From an uncultured Lachnospiraceae bacterium (GTDB lineage: Bacteria; Bacillota; Clostridia; Lachnospirales; Lachnospiraceae), in NCBI GenBank assembly GCA_902793845.1, contig CADBFE010000023.1:1-35872 (forward strand): 35,872 nucleotides of DNA, written 5' to 3'. A model generated the notes under the pieces. It worked only from the letters and a program-made list of their open reading frames with translations. It did not search any database and had not been told where the DNA came from. Below are positions 24,159-33,760 of the stretch, one piece after another (within the stretch, counting starts at the first letter, position 1; each line of letters opens with the position of its first letter). The position numbers and the translations under genes are program-made.

Positions 24159-25147
24159 TACATTTCCCAGTTTTCTTTACCTTTTAGATGCGTTAACTTC
24201 CACCCTGTCCAGATAATGATTTTCTTTGTCATTAATCTAATATAATCCATTCCAGTATAGCTATCCCAAAGTGATACTTCATTTTTTATATCAGAATTAA
24301 CCGTTATATATATTTTATCCTGATTATCATATTTTACCGGTTTCATTTTCCTTTCAGTAAAATGAATAAACAGTTTGGGGTATTTCTTTTTTGTAATCAT
24401 ATCAATATGATACAAACCATCTTTAGTCCATTCCCATGCCTGAAAAAGCTTATTTACAGGATCATTTTTATCCATTAATTTTTTATACATTTTTTTGCCT
24501 TTTTTTACTTCCTGGTAAATATTGGCTCCAAACTTTCTTTCCCATAAAATTGGTTTTCCATTTTCTCTGCAAAGCTGTGGCACTCCGCTTCCTTCATCAT
24601 ATCCGCAATACGTTTCTGTAGTTTTTACTTTCTCCCAATTTCGATTATCAAATTGTTGATTATTATATTTTGATTTCTCAGGTCTCGGTAATTCATAATA
24701 ATGATTTACCTCATATGTATTTTTCGATAACTGGATTTGTGCAAAGACCATAAATTTATCATATTTATCCAGAACATCATCAGGAAAAAATGATCTGATA
24801 TCTCCAAATATCAAATCACAATCACAGGATCCCCAATAGTCATAGTCTTTTATCCACTCTTCGAAAATCACTGCATATGCCGGTTTGTAATCACATAGTT
24901 TATATGGATTAGTAAGAACTGCTCCTTCAAGCTTATCACTCACTCTTTTCTGACATTCCTCAAAGGACATGTAAACAATATTAATATTAGATACTTTTTC
25001 CCATCTTGAAACACTGTGATCATCTGTAAAGATATAAAAATCAATGGTTTTATTTGCAGCACATGATGCAAAAAACCAATCAATATAATTGGGCCAATGA
25101 CCAGTTCCTCTTGTAAAATACGGATGAATGATTGCCAATGAATGCAA
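24158..25147 (-). CDS. DUF6625-like putative glycosyltransferase, TTG start
   Basis: Protein of 329 residues resembling a family of uncharacterised sugar transferases (DUF6625 by recollection). It opens HSLAIIHPYFTRGTGHWPNY and carries the block KLCDYKPAYAVIFEEW (83-98), then YWGSCDCDLIFGDIRSF. The D-C-D at 109-111 looks like a GT-A type DxD metal motif. I place the start at TTG 25147 because GGAGG (plus-strand CCTCC at 25156-25160) lies exactly 8 nt upstream. A frame beginning at TTG 25162 would put this ribosome binding site inside the gene. It lies between the VioA-like aminotransferase and the fucosyltransferase-like gene. Substrate unknown. Confidence 0.72.
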   Translation of the reverse strand: MHSLAIIHPYFTRGTGHWPNYIDWFFASCAANKTIDFYIFTDDHSVSRWEKVSNINIVYMSFEECQKRVSDKLEGAVLTNPYKLCDYKPAYAVIFEEWIKDYDYWGSCDCDLIFGDIRSFFPDDVLDKYDKFMVFAQIQLSKNTYEVNHYYELPRPEKSKYNNQQFDNRNWEKVKTTETYCGYDEGSGVPQLCRENGKPILWERKFGANIYQEVKKGKKMYKKLMDKNDPVNKLFQAWEWTKDGLYHIDMITKKKYPKLFIHFTERKMKPVKYDNQDKIYITVNSDIKNEVSLWDSYTGMDYIRLMTKKIIIWTGWKLTHLKGKENWEM

Positions 25148-25180
25148 TGATCGAACCTCCAAAGCTAAATAAAAAAATAA

Positions 25181-26296
25181 TTATTTCAATCCTTTAATTA
25201 ATTCACATACCTCATCAACCACATCGAGTGGTAATTCGGCATAAATCGGCAGCGTGAGAACCCTCGATGATATTTTATCAGCTACAGGTGTATCGCCATG
25301 AGAAAATCTGTCTCTGTAGCACTCATAATCACTGATAAGGGGATAAAAATATTTACGGCAGATGATATTCTCTTTCTTTAATCTGTCAAAAATATCGTCC
25401 CTTGTCTTACCAAAGACCTCCGGATCAACTACTATAGGGAAGTATGCATAATTAGGTTTTATACCCTCCCTGTATCTCAACAGTTTTATTCCGTCAATTG
25501 ATTCAAGGCGGGATATGTATCTTTCATATATCTGTTTTCTCTTTGCAATCTTTTCATCAAGATAACGGAGATTGCAGAGTCCCATTGCTGCCTGAAATTC
25601 ATTCATCTTGGCATTGGCTCCGACATCCGGTACAGAGTCTACATCCTGTATGCCAAAGTTTTTGAGATAATAAAGTTTATCCTTTAATTCCCTGCTCTTT
25701 GAAGTAATCGCTCCGCCCTCTATCGTATGGAATACTTTGGTGGCATGAAAACTAAACATTGATGCATCGCCATAGTTTCCTACACCGATACCATCTATCT
25801 CTTCTCCAAATGTATGGGCTGCGTCATATATTACTTTCAGGTTATGCTTTTTTGCTATCTGCTCTATTGCTTCAACATTGCAGATCTGACCATATACATG
25901 AACCGGCAATATGGCAGATGTCTTTGAAGTAATCAATTTTTCTATCTTTGTCTCATCGATAGTATAATCGTCTTCCTTAATATCACAGAAAACCGGAGTC
26001 AAACCGTTCCTAACTATAGCATGAGTCGTCGATGCAAACGAAAAAGGTGTGGTGATCACTTCTCCTTTTAAATCCATAGCCTGCAAAAGGAGTTCAAGGG
26101 CTGCATGACCATGGGAAAAAAGTGTGACATTATCAACTTTTAAATAGTCCTTAATCTCACTTTCCAGACGGATATGTTTCTCACCCATATTTGTGAGCCA
26201 TCTGGTATCCCAGAGAGAACTGATTTCACTAATAAATTCCTCCATGGGAGGCATATCAGATCTTGTTACATTTATTATTTCATCTTCTTTTCTCAT
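25181..26296 (-). CDS. VioA-like sugar aminotransferase (DegT/DnrJ/EryC1 family)
   Basis: PLP-dependent aminotransferase of 371 residues. The N-terminal block DMPPMEEFISEISSLWDTRW followed by LTNMG matches the VioA group, which makes dTDP-4-amino-4,6-dideoxyglucose (viosamine). PLP-binding features are SHGHAALELL (61-70), IYDAAHTFG (156-164) and the lysine K187 in SFHATKVFHTIEGG. NAKMNEFQAAMGLCNL is the usual dimer/active-site segment. AAGGA precedes the ATG at 26296. It is distinct from the PseC-like enzyme at 12703-13893, so the glycan may contain two different amino-deoxysugars. The 3-amino (FdtB-like) alternative is possible given the ketoisomerase in the locus, but the sequence looks more VioA-like. 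Confidence 0.85.
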   Translation of the reverse strand: MRKEDEIINVTRSDMPPMEEFISEISSLWDTRWLTNMGEKHIRLESEIKDYLKVDNVTLFSHGHAALELLLQAMDLKGEVITTPFSFASTTHAIVRNGLTPVFCDIKEDDYTIDETKIEKLITSKTSAILPVHVYGQICNVEAIEQIAKKHNLKVIYDAAHTFGEEIDGIGVGNYGDASMFSFHATKVFHTIEGGAITSKSRELKDKLYYLKNFGIQDVDSVPDVGANAKMNEFQAAMGLCNLRYLDEKIAKRKQIYERYISRLESIDGIKLLRYREGIKPNYAYFPIVVDPEVFGKTRDDIFDRLKKENIICRKYFYPLISDYECYRDRFSHGDTPVADKISSRVLTLPIYAELPLDVVDEVCELIKGLK

Positions 26297-26307
26297 ATTG
26301 TTCCTTA

Positions 26308-27264
26308 TTACAGTTTTAAAGTCATCAGCAGTAGTTTTATCTGCTCTTTTAAACTGACTGAATCTTTATCATCAAAAAAATGTTTTAATGTATCCGCATC
26401 GTTTTTATCAGGTAACATGGCATCGCTTATTTCATACGAGTCCTTCTCGTCAATCTTCTGATAATCAAATGCGTCTCCGCCAACAGTATCGCAGTTTTCT
26501 CCTGTGCCGTCGTGTCCCATATTTCTTACTTTTGACAGGTACGGTATTATCGTCTTTTTACCTGTGATAAACAGATAGACTGCTATGATAAAATCAGAGT
26601 CTCTAAGTTCTTTTTCTTCAGAATTCGTTCTGTATACCGGGAGGTAATATTTATCACTTGCAATATAGAGTGCGTTTTTATATACATGATATGACCACTC
26701 TTTCATTACCCTGCGGTTATTCTTATCTTTCAGATAATTTGCTATATCCTCTCTTCTGAATTTAGCAAACTCTTCCAGCCTGTCTTTCCACAGTCCGCAG
26801 CCCCATGCACTGAAAAATCCCGTCTTAAATACTCCGTCTTTTTTCGTTAATTCTACCGGCCACAAATATCCGTTTATGGCAAATATCTCCCTGGCATTCT
26901 CATATTTATCAAGCATACTGTTCATATACTCAAGATAGTTGGGAGAAAATATATTGTCATCTTCCGTATATATCAGTCTGTCTGTCTTTTCCCAGACTTT
27001 ATCATACAGAAACCTGCCGTTCTCACTGGGTCCCATATTTTCTTCCTGGATAAAGACATATACATTTCTGAAACCCCCTATAGTACCATTAACATATTCA
27101 AGTACTTTTTTGTATCCTTCCTCATATTTTGGTGTAGGAGGATAGTCAACAGAAATATATAAATCTGTATCTATGGCATATTTATTTGCTGCCAGAGATT
27201 CTATGCAGTTTCTCAAGTGCTCATACCTGTTAAGAGTAGGTATGACAACAGGTGCTGTCTTCAT
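26308..27264 (-). CDS. GT2/GT-A-type glycosyltransferase
   Basis: Cytoplasmic glycosyltransferase of 318 residues. It begins TAPVVIPTLNRYEHLRNCIE, a GT-A nucleotide-sugar-binding start. The DxD-like motif is TEDDN at 100-104, in the context RLIYTEDDNIFSPNYLEYMN. The segment AINGYLWPVE and a WGCGLWKDR block follow; these also occur in GT13-like (GlcNAc-transferase I) enzymes, so the family could be GT2 or closer to GT13. It starts 3 nt after the stop of the ATP-grasp gene without an obvious ribosome binding site, suggesting coupling. Acceptor and donor are unknown. Confidence 0.82.
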   Translation of the reverse strand: MKTAPVVIPTLNRYEHLRNCIESLAANKYAIDTDLYISVDYPPTPKYEEGYKKVLEYVNGTIGGFRNVYVFIQEENMGPSENGRFLYDKVWEKTDRLIYTEDDNIFSPNYLEYMNSMLDKYENAREIFAINGYLWPVELTKKDGVFKTGFFSAWGCGLWKDRLEEFAKFRREDIANYLKDKNNRRVMKEWSYHVYKNALYIASDKYYLPVYRTNSEEKELRDSDFIIAVYLFITGKKTIIPYLSKVRNMGHDGTGENCDTVGGDAFDYQKIDEKDSYEISDAMLPDKNDADTLKHFFDDKDSVSLKEQIKLLLMTLKL

Positions 27265-27267
27265 ATA

Positions 27268-28287
27268 TTATAATGTCGTTATTTCTATTTCTTTCTGGGC
27301 GAGTATTCCCGTTTTCGCAGTCAGAAGATTAATATCAATACTTTCACCACTTAACCATGAAACGATTGCCTTAGGTAAATCAACGCCTGCAATGTGGCTG
27401 AAGGGATATCCTCCACCAAATCTTGCATTCATTTCAAGTACATAAATATCATTCTCTGTTACAAATATATCTGTATCCAGATTTGCAATATGCCTTAAAT
27501 TACGTGATATCTTTTCACCAAGCTTTTTTATGCGTTCATCATCAACAGTCACAGCGCAGTCTGTCTCACCGGACCTCATTCCCATCTTCTTTTTTACTAT
27601 AGTGTTGATGTAATTGCCGTCTAAATCGTTAATAATATCGAGGCCGTATTCCTGACCTTTTATCTTTTCCTGGATCAGTACGCATTTATCGAAATCATAT
27701 TCCGCCTCATATTTAAGGTATGAGTTTTTGATTTCTTTTTTTGATTTTTCATAAAAGATTTTCAGCTCTTCTTCATTATCTGCTTCAAAGATTGCCAGGG
27801 ATCCCATCCCCCATCTCGGCTTTATCATAACCGGATATGAAATGATACCCTGTGCCAGGTCATTTATTGCAGCTGATAAATCAATATATGTCAGTGGTGC
27901 TTTAAGCCCAATCTCATTCAGGTAATTATATGTATGCCATTTATCATTGCATTTATCTATCACTTCTGTATCTGAAACGATGACCTTAACTCCGATTTCT
28001 TCAAACCTGTCTCGGTTTTTTGCCAGCACCATCAAATCAATGTCAAAGAGAGAGATGATAGCAGTAATATCCCATTTTTTACAACATTCCAGTAAAAAAG
28101 GAATATATTCTTCACTGTAAATCAATGGCGATACAGCATGATCATCAACGTATTTAAAAGCTATTGAATGCTCAATACTGTTTGTGGCATAGATTTTGCC
28201 CATCCCGCCAAGAGCTTCTCTAAAGTATTTAATTAAATAACTTCTTCTTCCTACTGAAGTAAATAGAATATTAATATCTTTTGACAT
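27268..28287 (-). CDS. ATP-grasp family ligase
   Basis: Protein of 339 residues with the CarB-like ATP-grasp layout. The N-terminal pre-ATP-grasp domain (about 1-115) begins NILFTSVGRRSYLIKYFREA. The nucleotide-binding region has VMIKPRWGMGSLAIF (about 153-167), and the metal-binding end is VLEMNARFGGGYPFSHIAG. These enzymes form amide or ester bonds through an acyl-phosphate. In a glycan locus with two sugar aminotransferases, joining an amino acid or other carboxylate to a sugar amine is the most attractive role; this is inference. Its start overlaps the GT4 gene by 17 nt. Close homologues in polysaccharide loci are often listed as carbamoyl-phosphate-synthase-like and lack experimental assignment. 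Confidence 0.85.
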   Translation of the reverse strand: MSKDINILFTSVGRRSYLIKYFREALGGMGKIYATNSIEHSIAFKYVDDHAVSPLIYSEEYIPFLLECCKKWDITAIISLFDIDLMVLAKNRDRFEEIGVKVIVSDTEVIDKCNDKWHTYNYLNEIGLKAPLTYIDLSAAINDLAQGIISYPVMIKPRWGMGSLAIFEADNEEELKIFYEKSKKEIKNSYLKYEAEYDFDKCVLIQEKIKGQEYGLDIINDLDGNYINTIVKKKMGMRSGETDCAVTVDDERIKKLGEKISRNLRHIANLDTDIFVTENDIYVLEMNARFGGGYPFSHIAGVDLPKAIVSWLSGESIDINLLTAKTGILAQKEIEITTL

Positions 28288-29434
28288 TTTTTTCTCTTAA
28301 TGAATCCTTAAACACTTTATACATCTCATCTGTATTTCTCTCTAAAGAGAAATCCCTGTATACTTTTTCATATGCTTTCCTGCCCATGGTTTCGAGGGCA
28401 TCTCTGTTATTTATAAAATATAATATTTTATCAGCCAGAGCATTGCTATCTCCGAGAGTATATAAGAATCCAGTCTCATTATCATCTATTATCTCTGTGG
28501 TTCCGCCTGCAGCTGCGCCTATAACAGGCAGGGAACTTTCCATATATTCACAGGTTACCCGTCCGAATCCTTCTGATTTCGAGCAAATAATTCCTAAATC
28601 CATATCATCAAGAAGCTCCCGGGCATCATCCCTGTAACCCATGAAATGTATATGCTCTTCTATTCCCTGATCTTTTACATAGGCTTTCAAGTTCTCTTTA
28701 TATTCGTTTCCATCGCCTATAAGGTATACTTCAAAATCTTTCTCTCCTTTACCAATAAGCAATGATGCTGCCATCAGGAGTTCTATCTGATTTTTACCGG
28801 GCTGTAATGCTCCGGAGTATACGATCTTTATCGGTTTATCTTTATTAAAATCCTGCTTTAACGGTTTGTATAAAGAAATGCCGTTATATATCCTTTTTAT
28901 TTCAGCTCCGGGACAAAGTTCTTTCTCTGCATATTTTTTGATGGCATCAGAAATAGCTATGACAGCTGATGCTTTTCTAAAATATCCTATTCTCTTTTTC
29001 TCAGGATATGAAAAATCTATATCATAATCCCTACGGCCAAATTCCCTGACATGCCATACATGAGGAACATTCAGTTTCTCTGACAAAAGAGCTCCATATT
29101 GAACAGTTGAATTGTTTGTATATATCAGGTCAAAGCGTTTGCCTTTAATTTGTTTTAATATACTATTATTAAGTATGACGCTCTTAATAACTGACGAGAC
29201 AGAACGGAATTTTTTCAGGCTTGCCGATACCGGCATCACCCACATCTTCATGGGAGCAACTATATATGGAATATTTTCTGATATAAGGACCTGTTCCAGA
29301 TCTCCATCTATAACAGATGGCATAAGCACCGTAAAACTGACAGAGTATCTGTCTCTCATATCCTTTATCATAGCAACCATGGAGCGGTTGGCACCGAGCA
29401 TGGCTCTGCAGTATGTGATTGCCAGAACTTCCAT
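28271..29434 (-). CDS. GT4-family (GT-B fold) glycosyltransferase
   Basis: Glycosyltransferase of 387 residues with the GT-B fold. The N-terminal acceptor domain has MLGANRSMVAMIKDMRDRY, and the C-terminal donor domain has KIVYSGALQPGKNQIELL (203-220), the start of the GT4 Pfam domain. The E-x7-E donor-binding motif is present as E288 and E296 in SEGFGRVTCEYME, followed by LPVIGAAAGGTTEII. It is cytoplasmic. The ATG at 29434 has AGGG upstream and lies 52 nt after the membrane transferase. Its 3' end overlaps the ATP-grasp gene by 17 nt. Sugar specificity cannot be read from the sequence. Confidence 0.9.
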   Translation of the reverse strand: MEVLAITYCRAMLGANRSMVAMIKDMRDRYSVSFTVLMPSVIDGDLEQVLISENIPYIVAPMKMWVMPVSASLKKFRSVSSVIKSVILNNSILKQIKGKRFDLIYTNNSTVQYGALLSEKLNVPHVWHVREFGRRDYDIDFSYPEKKRIGYFRKASAVIAISDAIKKYAEKELCPGAEIKRIYNGISLYKPLKQDFNKDKPIKIVYSGALQPGKNQIELLMAASLLIGKGEKDFEVYLIGDGNEYKENLKAYVKDQGIEEHIHFMGYRDDARELLDDMDLGIICSKSEGFGRVTCEYMESSLPVIGAAAGGTTEIIDDNETGFLYTLGDSNALADKILYFINNRDALETMGRKAYEKVYRDFSLERNTDEMYKVFKDSLREKNVKRY

Positions 29435-29486
29435 ATTTTTAACCCTGATTAGTTATACCCTAACTATCTATTATACAGTATTATTG

Positions 29487-31058
29487 TCATTTAATCTTGT
29501 AAACCCACACAGGCCAGCCTCCAACATGGGTTTCTTTTGAAAAAATATATCCTATAGAATATATTATATTGGATGTTGCCATAAATTTCTGGTCATAATT
29601 GCCATCAGGCTCTATATAGTATACAAGGGGAAATGAAGCATCTATAGCCTCATAAAACTCCGCAGGCTTAGTTCTCGATCTCACAAAATACTCCGGTACG
29701 GAATCAGGATCCTTTACAGTCGCCACTCCATTTTCATCTATATCAAATTCTCCGTAGTAAGTTGTACCCCACCATGTACAGAACGGCGTCTCCCATTCCG
29801 AAATAGAATTACCCGCATTTATACCCATACTCTCAAGATCATTGAGCCCTGCGTAGCAGACATTCGGAAGAGACAGATATTTTGTCATGCATATTCCGGA
29901 GAGCAAAATATTGATTATCAATACTCCGGTCACAAGAACATAACAAATCTTTAATACTTTCTTTTTGTTTAATAATTCAAATCCGTATGATATACCGACG
30001 CCGACAAGCAAAATATAAAACAGATAAATAGGTGTTCCCCATCTGATCCACTGAACAGGGATGATACTGATGATAAACCAGTAGAGGAGTCCAACCATAA
30101 ATACAAGGGATCGTCTGTCTCTCTTTTTGAATAAAGAAATCAGTCCGAGTGCAAATGGAATCAAAGAAACGCATCCCAAGTTTAGGACAGACGTCTTAAA
30201 GTAAAAATAAAAATTTTGGAAAAACATGGAAAGCCTGGTACCCCCTACATTACGAGGCTTTGACTCCTCATGCATATACTGCATGATAACAGGGAAATCG
30301 CTGATAATATTAGGCATGATAATAAAACATGTCAGAAATACTGTTATTACAGATATTATCCCGTGAATGAAAATGTTCCTGTACTTCTTTTCTTTTACAG
30401 AGCGGTATATGACCATAAGTGCTATACCAAAGCACAAAAACAGTCCTGGCCATTTTATCATCGCACATATTCCTACTATAACAGCAGAGATGATAAGAGA
30501 TGATACTTTGCCATCCTCAAGATATCTGATAAAGAATAAACAAAAAAGCATGACCATACATGCAAGAGGTACATCAGGTGTCATATACCCCGAGTGCTGG
30601 ATATATATGGGAAAGAAGCAAAATATAAACGCTGTTATAATCTGAGTCTTTATCTTGTTGATAGAAAGAATATCAGACATCTTTCCCGCAAATATAACGG
30701 AAACAGGTATCATCGCAACGCCAAAACATGTAGTGAAAAACCTGCCCATTACATGTAGAGCAATGGGGTGGCTGTCAAATATCGCATTTGGATCAGCGTG
30801 CCATAATATTTTTGAGGCAACAGACAGAATCAGTGCGACACACTTTATCTCAACCTGATCAGGACGATTAACTACATGACAGATATATGTATGATTCTTG
30901 ATTAGATCCAGTGCAGGCAGCATGATAAACTGCTCATCAATATTAAGAATCTGAGGATCTCCCCAATAACATGCAACTATACGCATGGCAAGGGCTATTA
31001 TCATCAGTAATCCTATAAAACAAAACAGTATTAATTTATTTTTATTTTTGCTTTTCAT
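29487..31058 (-). CDS. GT-C membrane glycosyltransferase (ArnT/GT39 PMT_2-like)
   Basis: Polytopic membrane protein of 523 residues with about 11-12 hydrophobic segments followed by a soluble C-terminal part of about 120 residues. The first outward loop carries YWGDPQILNIDEQF, placing an acidic pair (D-E) where GT-C enzymes of the PMT/ArnT group keep the catalytic Asp. Such enzymes use lipid-phosphate sugars on the outer face of the membrane. The DPM1/GtrB-like GT2 upstream (33760-34727) would make that lipid-phosphate sugar, so the two form a logical pair; the GT2 frame is broken in this sequence. Its ATG overlaps the stop of the YidC-sulfatase gene by one base (TAATG). Confidence 0.85.
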   Translation of the reverse strand: MKSKNKNKLILFCFIGLLMIIALAMRIVACYWGDPQILNIDEQFIMLPALDLIKNHTYICHVVNRPDQVEIKCVALILSVASKILWHADPNAIFDSHPIALHVMGRFFTTCFGVAMIPVSVIFAGKMSDILSINKIKTQIITAFIFCFFPIYIQHSGYMTPDVPLACMVMLFCLFFIRYLEDGKVSSLIISAVIVGICAMIKWPGLFLCFGIALMVIYRSVKEKKYRNIFIHGIISVITVFLTCFIIMPNIISDFPVIMQYMHEESKPRNVGGTRLSMFFQNFYFYFKTSVLNLGCVSLIPFALGLISLFKKRDRRSLVFMVGLLYWFIISIIPVQWIRWGTPIYLFYILLVGVGISYGFELLNKKKVLKICYVLVTGVLIINILLSGICMTKYLSLPNVCYAGLNDLESMGINAGNSISEWETPFCTWWGTTYYGEFDIDENGVATVKDPDSVPEYFVRSRTKPAEFYEAIDASFPLVYYIEPDGNYDQKFMATSNIIYSIGYIFSKETHVGGWPVWVYKIK

Positions 31059-33760
31059 TATTTATCCAGTAATTCCCAATTATTTAATTCAAAAATATTT
31101 TCTTCAACATGATACCATGGTGCATTATTATAGTTAAACTGATTTCTCTCGAGGGATATATCATGATCTCCGCTTGTTACCACATTTATACCATTAATCT
31201 TGCCATCCATATTTACCGGATTACACGTATAAGGATTTACAGGATTCAGTATTATTCCCTCCATAGCAATAGCTGGAGTATCAGCATTTGTCATAAAAGT
31301 ATAATCATATGAAAAACCTGAACTGTCAAAATCCTTTACCATGAACAAAGGATTAAACCACATGACCTCTTCGCCTGTAGGAAGTCTGTAATCTGGGAAC
31401 TGACCTAATCCTCTTCCATGATCTGCTACGATAATGATTCTTGTATTATCATATACGCCCTGCTCTCGCATCCAGTCAAAATAATCTGCAAGTATCAGCA
31501 TCGCCGCCATATTGCAATGATAATGGCCAACACTTATATCAGGTTCATCTCCAAGAGCCATTGTCATGCCATTACTTTCTCTAACCTGATATAAGTCATA
31601 ATCTGAATTATCTATATTATCAACTGCAGTATAATTAGGAAGCTGTAAGATGCATGGCTCATGGGTAATATTGTTATCATACATAAATAATGTATCCTGA
31701 TCAGACTCTTCAATAACCGATAATTCTTTTAAACTCTCCAATGAAGCATATGACTGGTAAAACAATACCGGAACATCAAGTGTCTTGCTTGCTACAGCTG
31801 ACATATAATTACCGGCATCATAAATATCATCCTGAATTATTGTCGGCGCCGTTCTCAAAATGCTGTAAAAACAGAAATTCCTCTTCATTACATCCCATTC
31901 TGTTTCCACATCCCTTCCACCTCTCATAGTCTTTTCAAGATGAAAAGCATTGAGATTATCTATATCATCAAATATGGAATAATCTGAAAAATCATTATAT
32001 CCAGCATAGGGTACATCACATACTGTTATCTTTGCATTATCCTCTTTAAACAATAATGGCATTAATCTAAGTGCTTCATCATGTTTATCTGCCAGCAGTT
32101 CTGTACTTCTTCCATCGATTGCTTCCGGTGTATAATCATATCCACCAAACAATGCCGGTGAACCCATATTTGTATATGCGGCAAATGAAGCTGTATTAGG
32201 GTAATAAACAAAACCATCTAACTTTTCTTTTAACTCAGGTTTTTCATCAAGAATAAATGGCAGGTACGCGCCAATAGCTCTGTCCAACATAATTACCATT
32301 ACATTTTTTCCGTCTGTGCTTAATGGTATTACTCTTTCTTCTCCATCATAGAAATCGCTTACTTCAATGCTTTCTAATTCTTTCGCTGTCATTATATATT
32401 GTTTTGCGGAAACAAAAGTCATGCTGAGAAGTAAAAGTACAGACAATACTCTCACTACCTTTTTTATTTTTGCCCATAAAATAAATATTATTACTGGCAC
32501 AAAAATGATGATTACCAGATTAATCAGCTTCATCACTTTATCAAATCTTGGGTATGTATCAAATACAAGTTCAGAAGTAAGACTGCCAACCTTTGCCTGA
32601 AAGAAGAAATAATTTATCAGAGATAGTATAAATGCTGAGCAAAAAATCTTTACACATGTTTCTTTCTCTTTTTTGCCACAAACCCAGTATATAATACCTC
32701 CCCATAACAGGAATAATCCTGAGAAAATGCATATGCTTGTCCATTCGAAATATAGGGGAGATTTGTATTCAATCAAATCGACAAATTCCATGGGAGAAGC
32801 ACTTATAACAGATAATGGTATCATTACACCAAATAATGCTGTCAATGACAAAAGAAATACAACGGCATCCTTTGTTGAATCATATTTATCTATTAATTCT
32901 TCAACTTCTTTATTTTTCTTTTTACCAAGTAATAATGATAATAATGGAATATAGAAAATACAGTAAACTAATCCAAATATTAATAATGTCTCATAATCCT
33001 TGGTCACAAGAATATAAGAAATCTTTCCCATCACAAACGAAAAGATAATGAATCCATTTCCTGCTGCCAACGAAATAATAGCAAGCAGTTTCTTTGGATT
33101 TTTGACGTATTTCATTACAAAATTCTTTACTAGAGAAAAGATATTGTTGAGTGTCCAGTAGAGTACGAGTCCTGAAGGACTTCTGTAAAGCAAAACCAGA
33201 AACAAGAGTGCCAGAAGATAAGGCTGGAGCTTATCCTTAAATGATAAATCTTTAGTGTATATTGCTGAAGAAACATAATTAATCGCCGTCATCAGCACAG
33301 GCAAAACATTAATATGAATTCCCGCTATTACAAGGAGTCCGTCTTCTGCACCAAGATCTGACAGAGGGCCAAAAGAATATCCCTTCAAAAGAGATAAATT
33401 AAAAAGAAAATGATATGCTGCAATAAAAAAGGGAACCTGAAGAAGTAATGGGAATATACCCTGGATACTCTGAAGCTGATGATAGTTCTGCTGCCTGTAA
33501 TACGTTGACAGCATCATAAATCTCTCATCACCTTTAAATGTCTTTTTAATATGGTCGACCCACTTTTTTATTTTCTTTTCTTTCTCCCGCTGTTGCTCCT
33601 GAATGGCATCAGCTCTCATATATAAGGGAAGTGTCAGAAAACTGACTCCGAAACTAACACCAAAAATCGCCCAACCGGCATTACCGATAAAGCGATACAT
33701 GATGGCGAAAATGATTTCCAGTAAATATTCAATTGGCTGAATTACTATATTGTATAACAT
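31058..33760 (-). CDS. YidC/Oxa1-like domain fused to a sulfatase/alkaline-phosphatase superfamily domain
   Basis: A 900-residue fusion. Residues about 1-220 look like a YidC/Oxa1/Alb3 insertase: a first helix leading to LTLPLYMRADAIQEQQREKE, a charged cytoplasmic hairpin (about 52-95), then SIQGIFPLLLQVPFFIAAYHFL and SGLVLYWTLNNIFSLVKNF near 196-214. No lipoprotein signal precedes it, and the hydrophilic-groove Arg of SpoIIIJ-type YidC aligns by eye with Ser40. Residues 225-455 add several more helices. The outer domain (about 480-900) belongs to the sulfatase/alkaline phosphatase superfamily: VMVIMLDRAIG (D493), AYTNMGSPALFGG (candidate nucleophile T530) and IIVADHGRGLG (D780, H781). This suggests transfer of a phospho-group or a hydrolase acting on a lipid or glycan. 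The ATG overlaps the GT2 stop by one base. Function unknown. Confidence 0.88.
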   Translation of the reverse strand: MLYNIVIQPIEYLLEIIFAIMYRFIGNAGWAIFGVSFGVSFLTLPLYMRADAIQEQQREKEKKIKKWVDHIKKTFKGDERFMMLSTYYRQQNYHQLQSIQGIFPLLLQVPFFIAAYHFLFNLSLLKGYSFGPLSDLGAEDGLLVIAGIHINVLPVLMTAINYVSSAIYTKDLSFKDKLQPYLLALLFLVLLYRSPSGLVLYWTLNNIFSLVKNFVMKYVKNPKKLLAIISLAAGNGFIIFSFVMGKISYILVTKDYETLLIFGLVYCIFYIPLLSLLLGKKKNKEVEELIDKYDSTKDAVVFLLSLTALFGVMIPLSVISASPMEFVDLIEYKSPLYFEWTSICIFSGLFLLWGGIIYWVCGKKEKETCVKIFCSAFILSLINYFFFQAKVGSLTSELVFDTYPRFDKVMKLINLVIIIFVPVIIFILWAKIKKVVRVLSVLLLLSMTFVSAKQYIMTAKELESIEVSDFYDGEERVIPLSTDGKNVMVIMLDRAIGAYLPFILDEKPELKEKLDGFVYYPNTASFAAYTNMGSPALFGGYDYTPEAIDGRSTELLADKHDEALRLMPLLFKEDNAKITVCDVPYAGYNDFSDYSIFDDIDNLNAFHLEKTMRGGRDVETEWDVMKRNFCFYSILRTAPTIIQDDIYDAGNYMSAVASKTLDVPVLFYQSYASLESLKELSVIEESDQDTLFMYDNNITHEPCILQLPNYTAVDNIDNSDYDLYQVRESNGMTMALGDEPDISVGHYHCNMAAMLILADYFDWMREQGVYDNTRIIIVADHGRGLGQFPDYRLPTGEEVMWFNPLFMVKDFDSSGFSYDYTFMTNADTPAIAMEGIILNPVNPYTCNPVNMDGKINGINVVTSGDHDISLERNQFNYNNAPWYHVEENIFELNNWELLDK

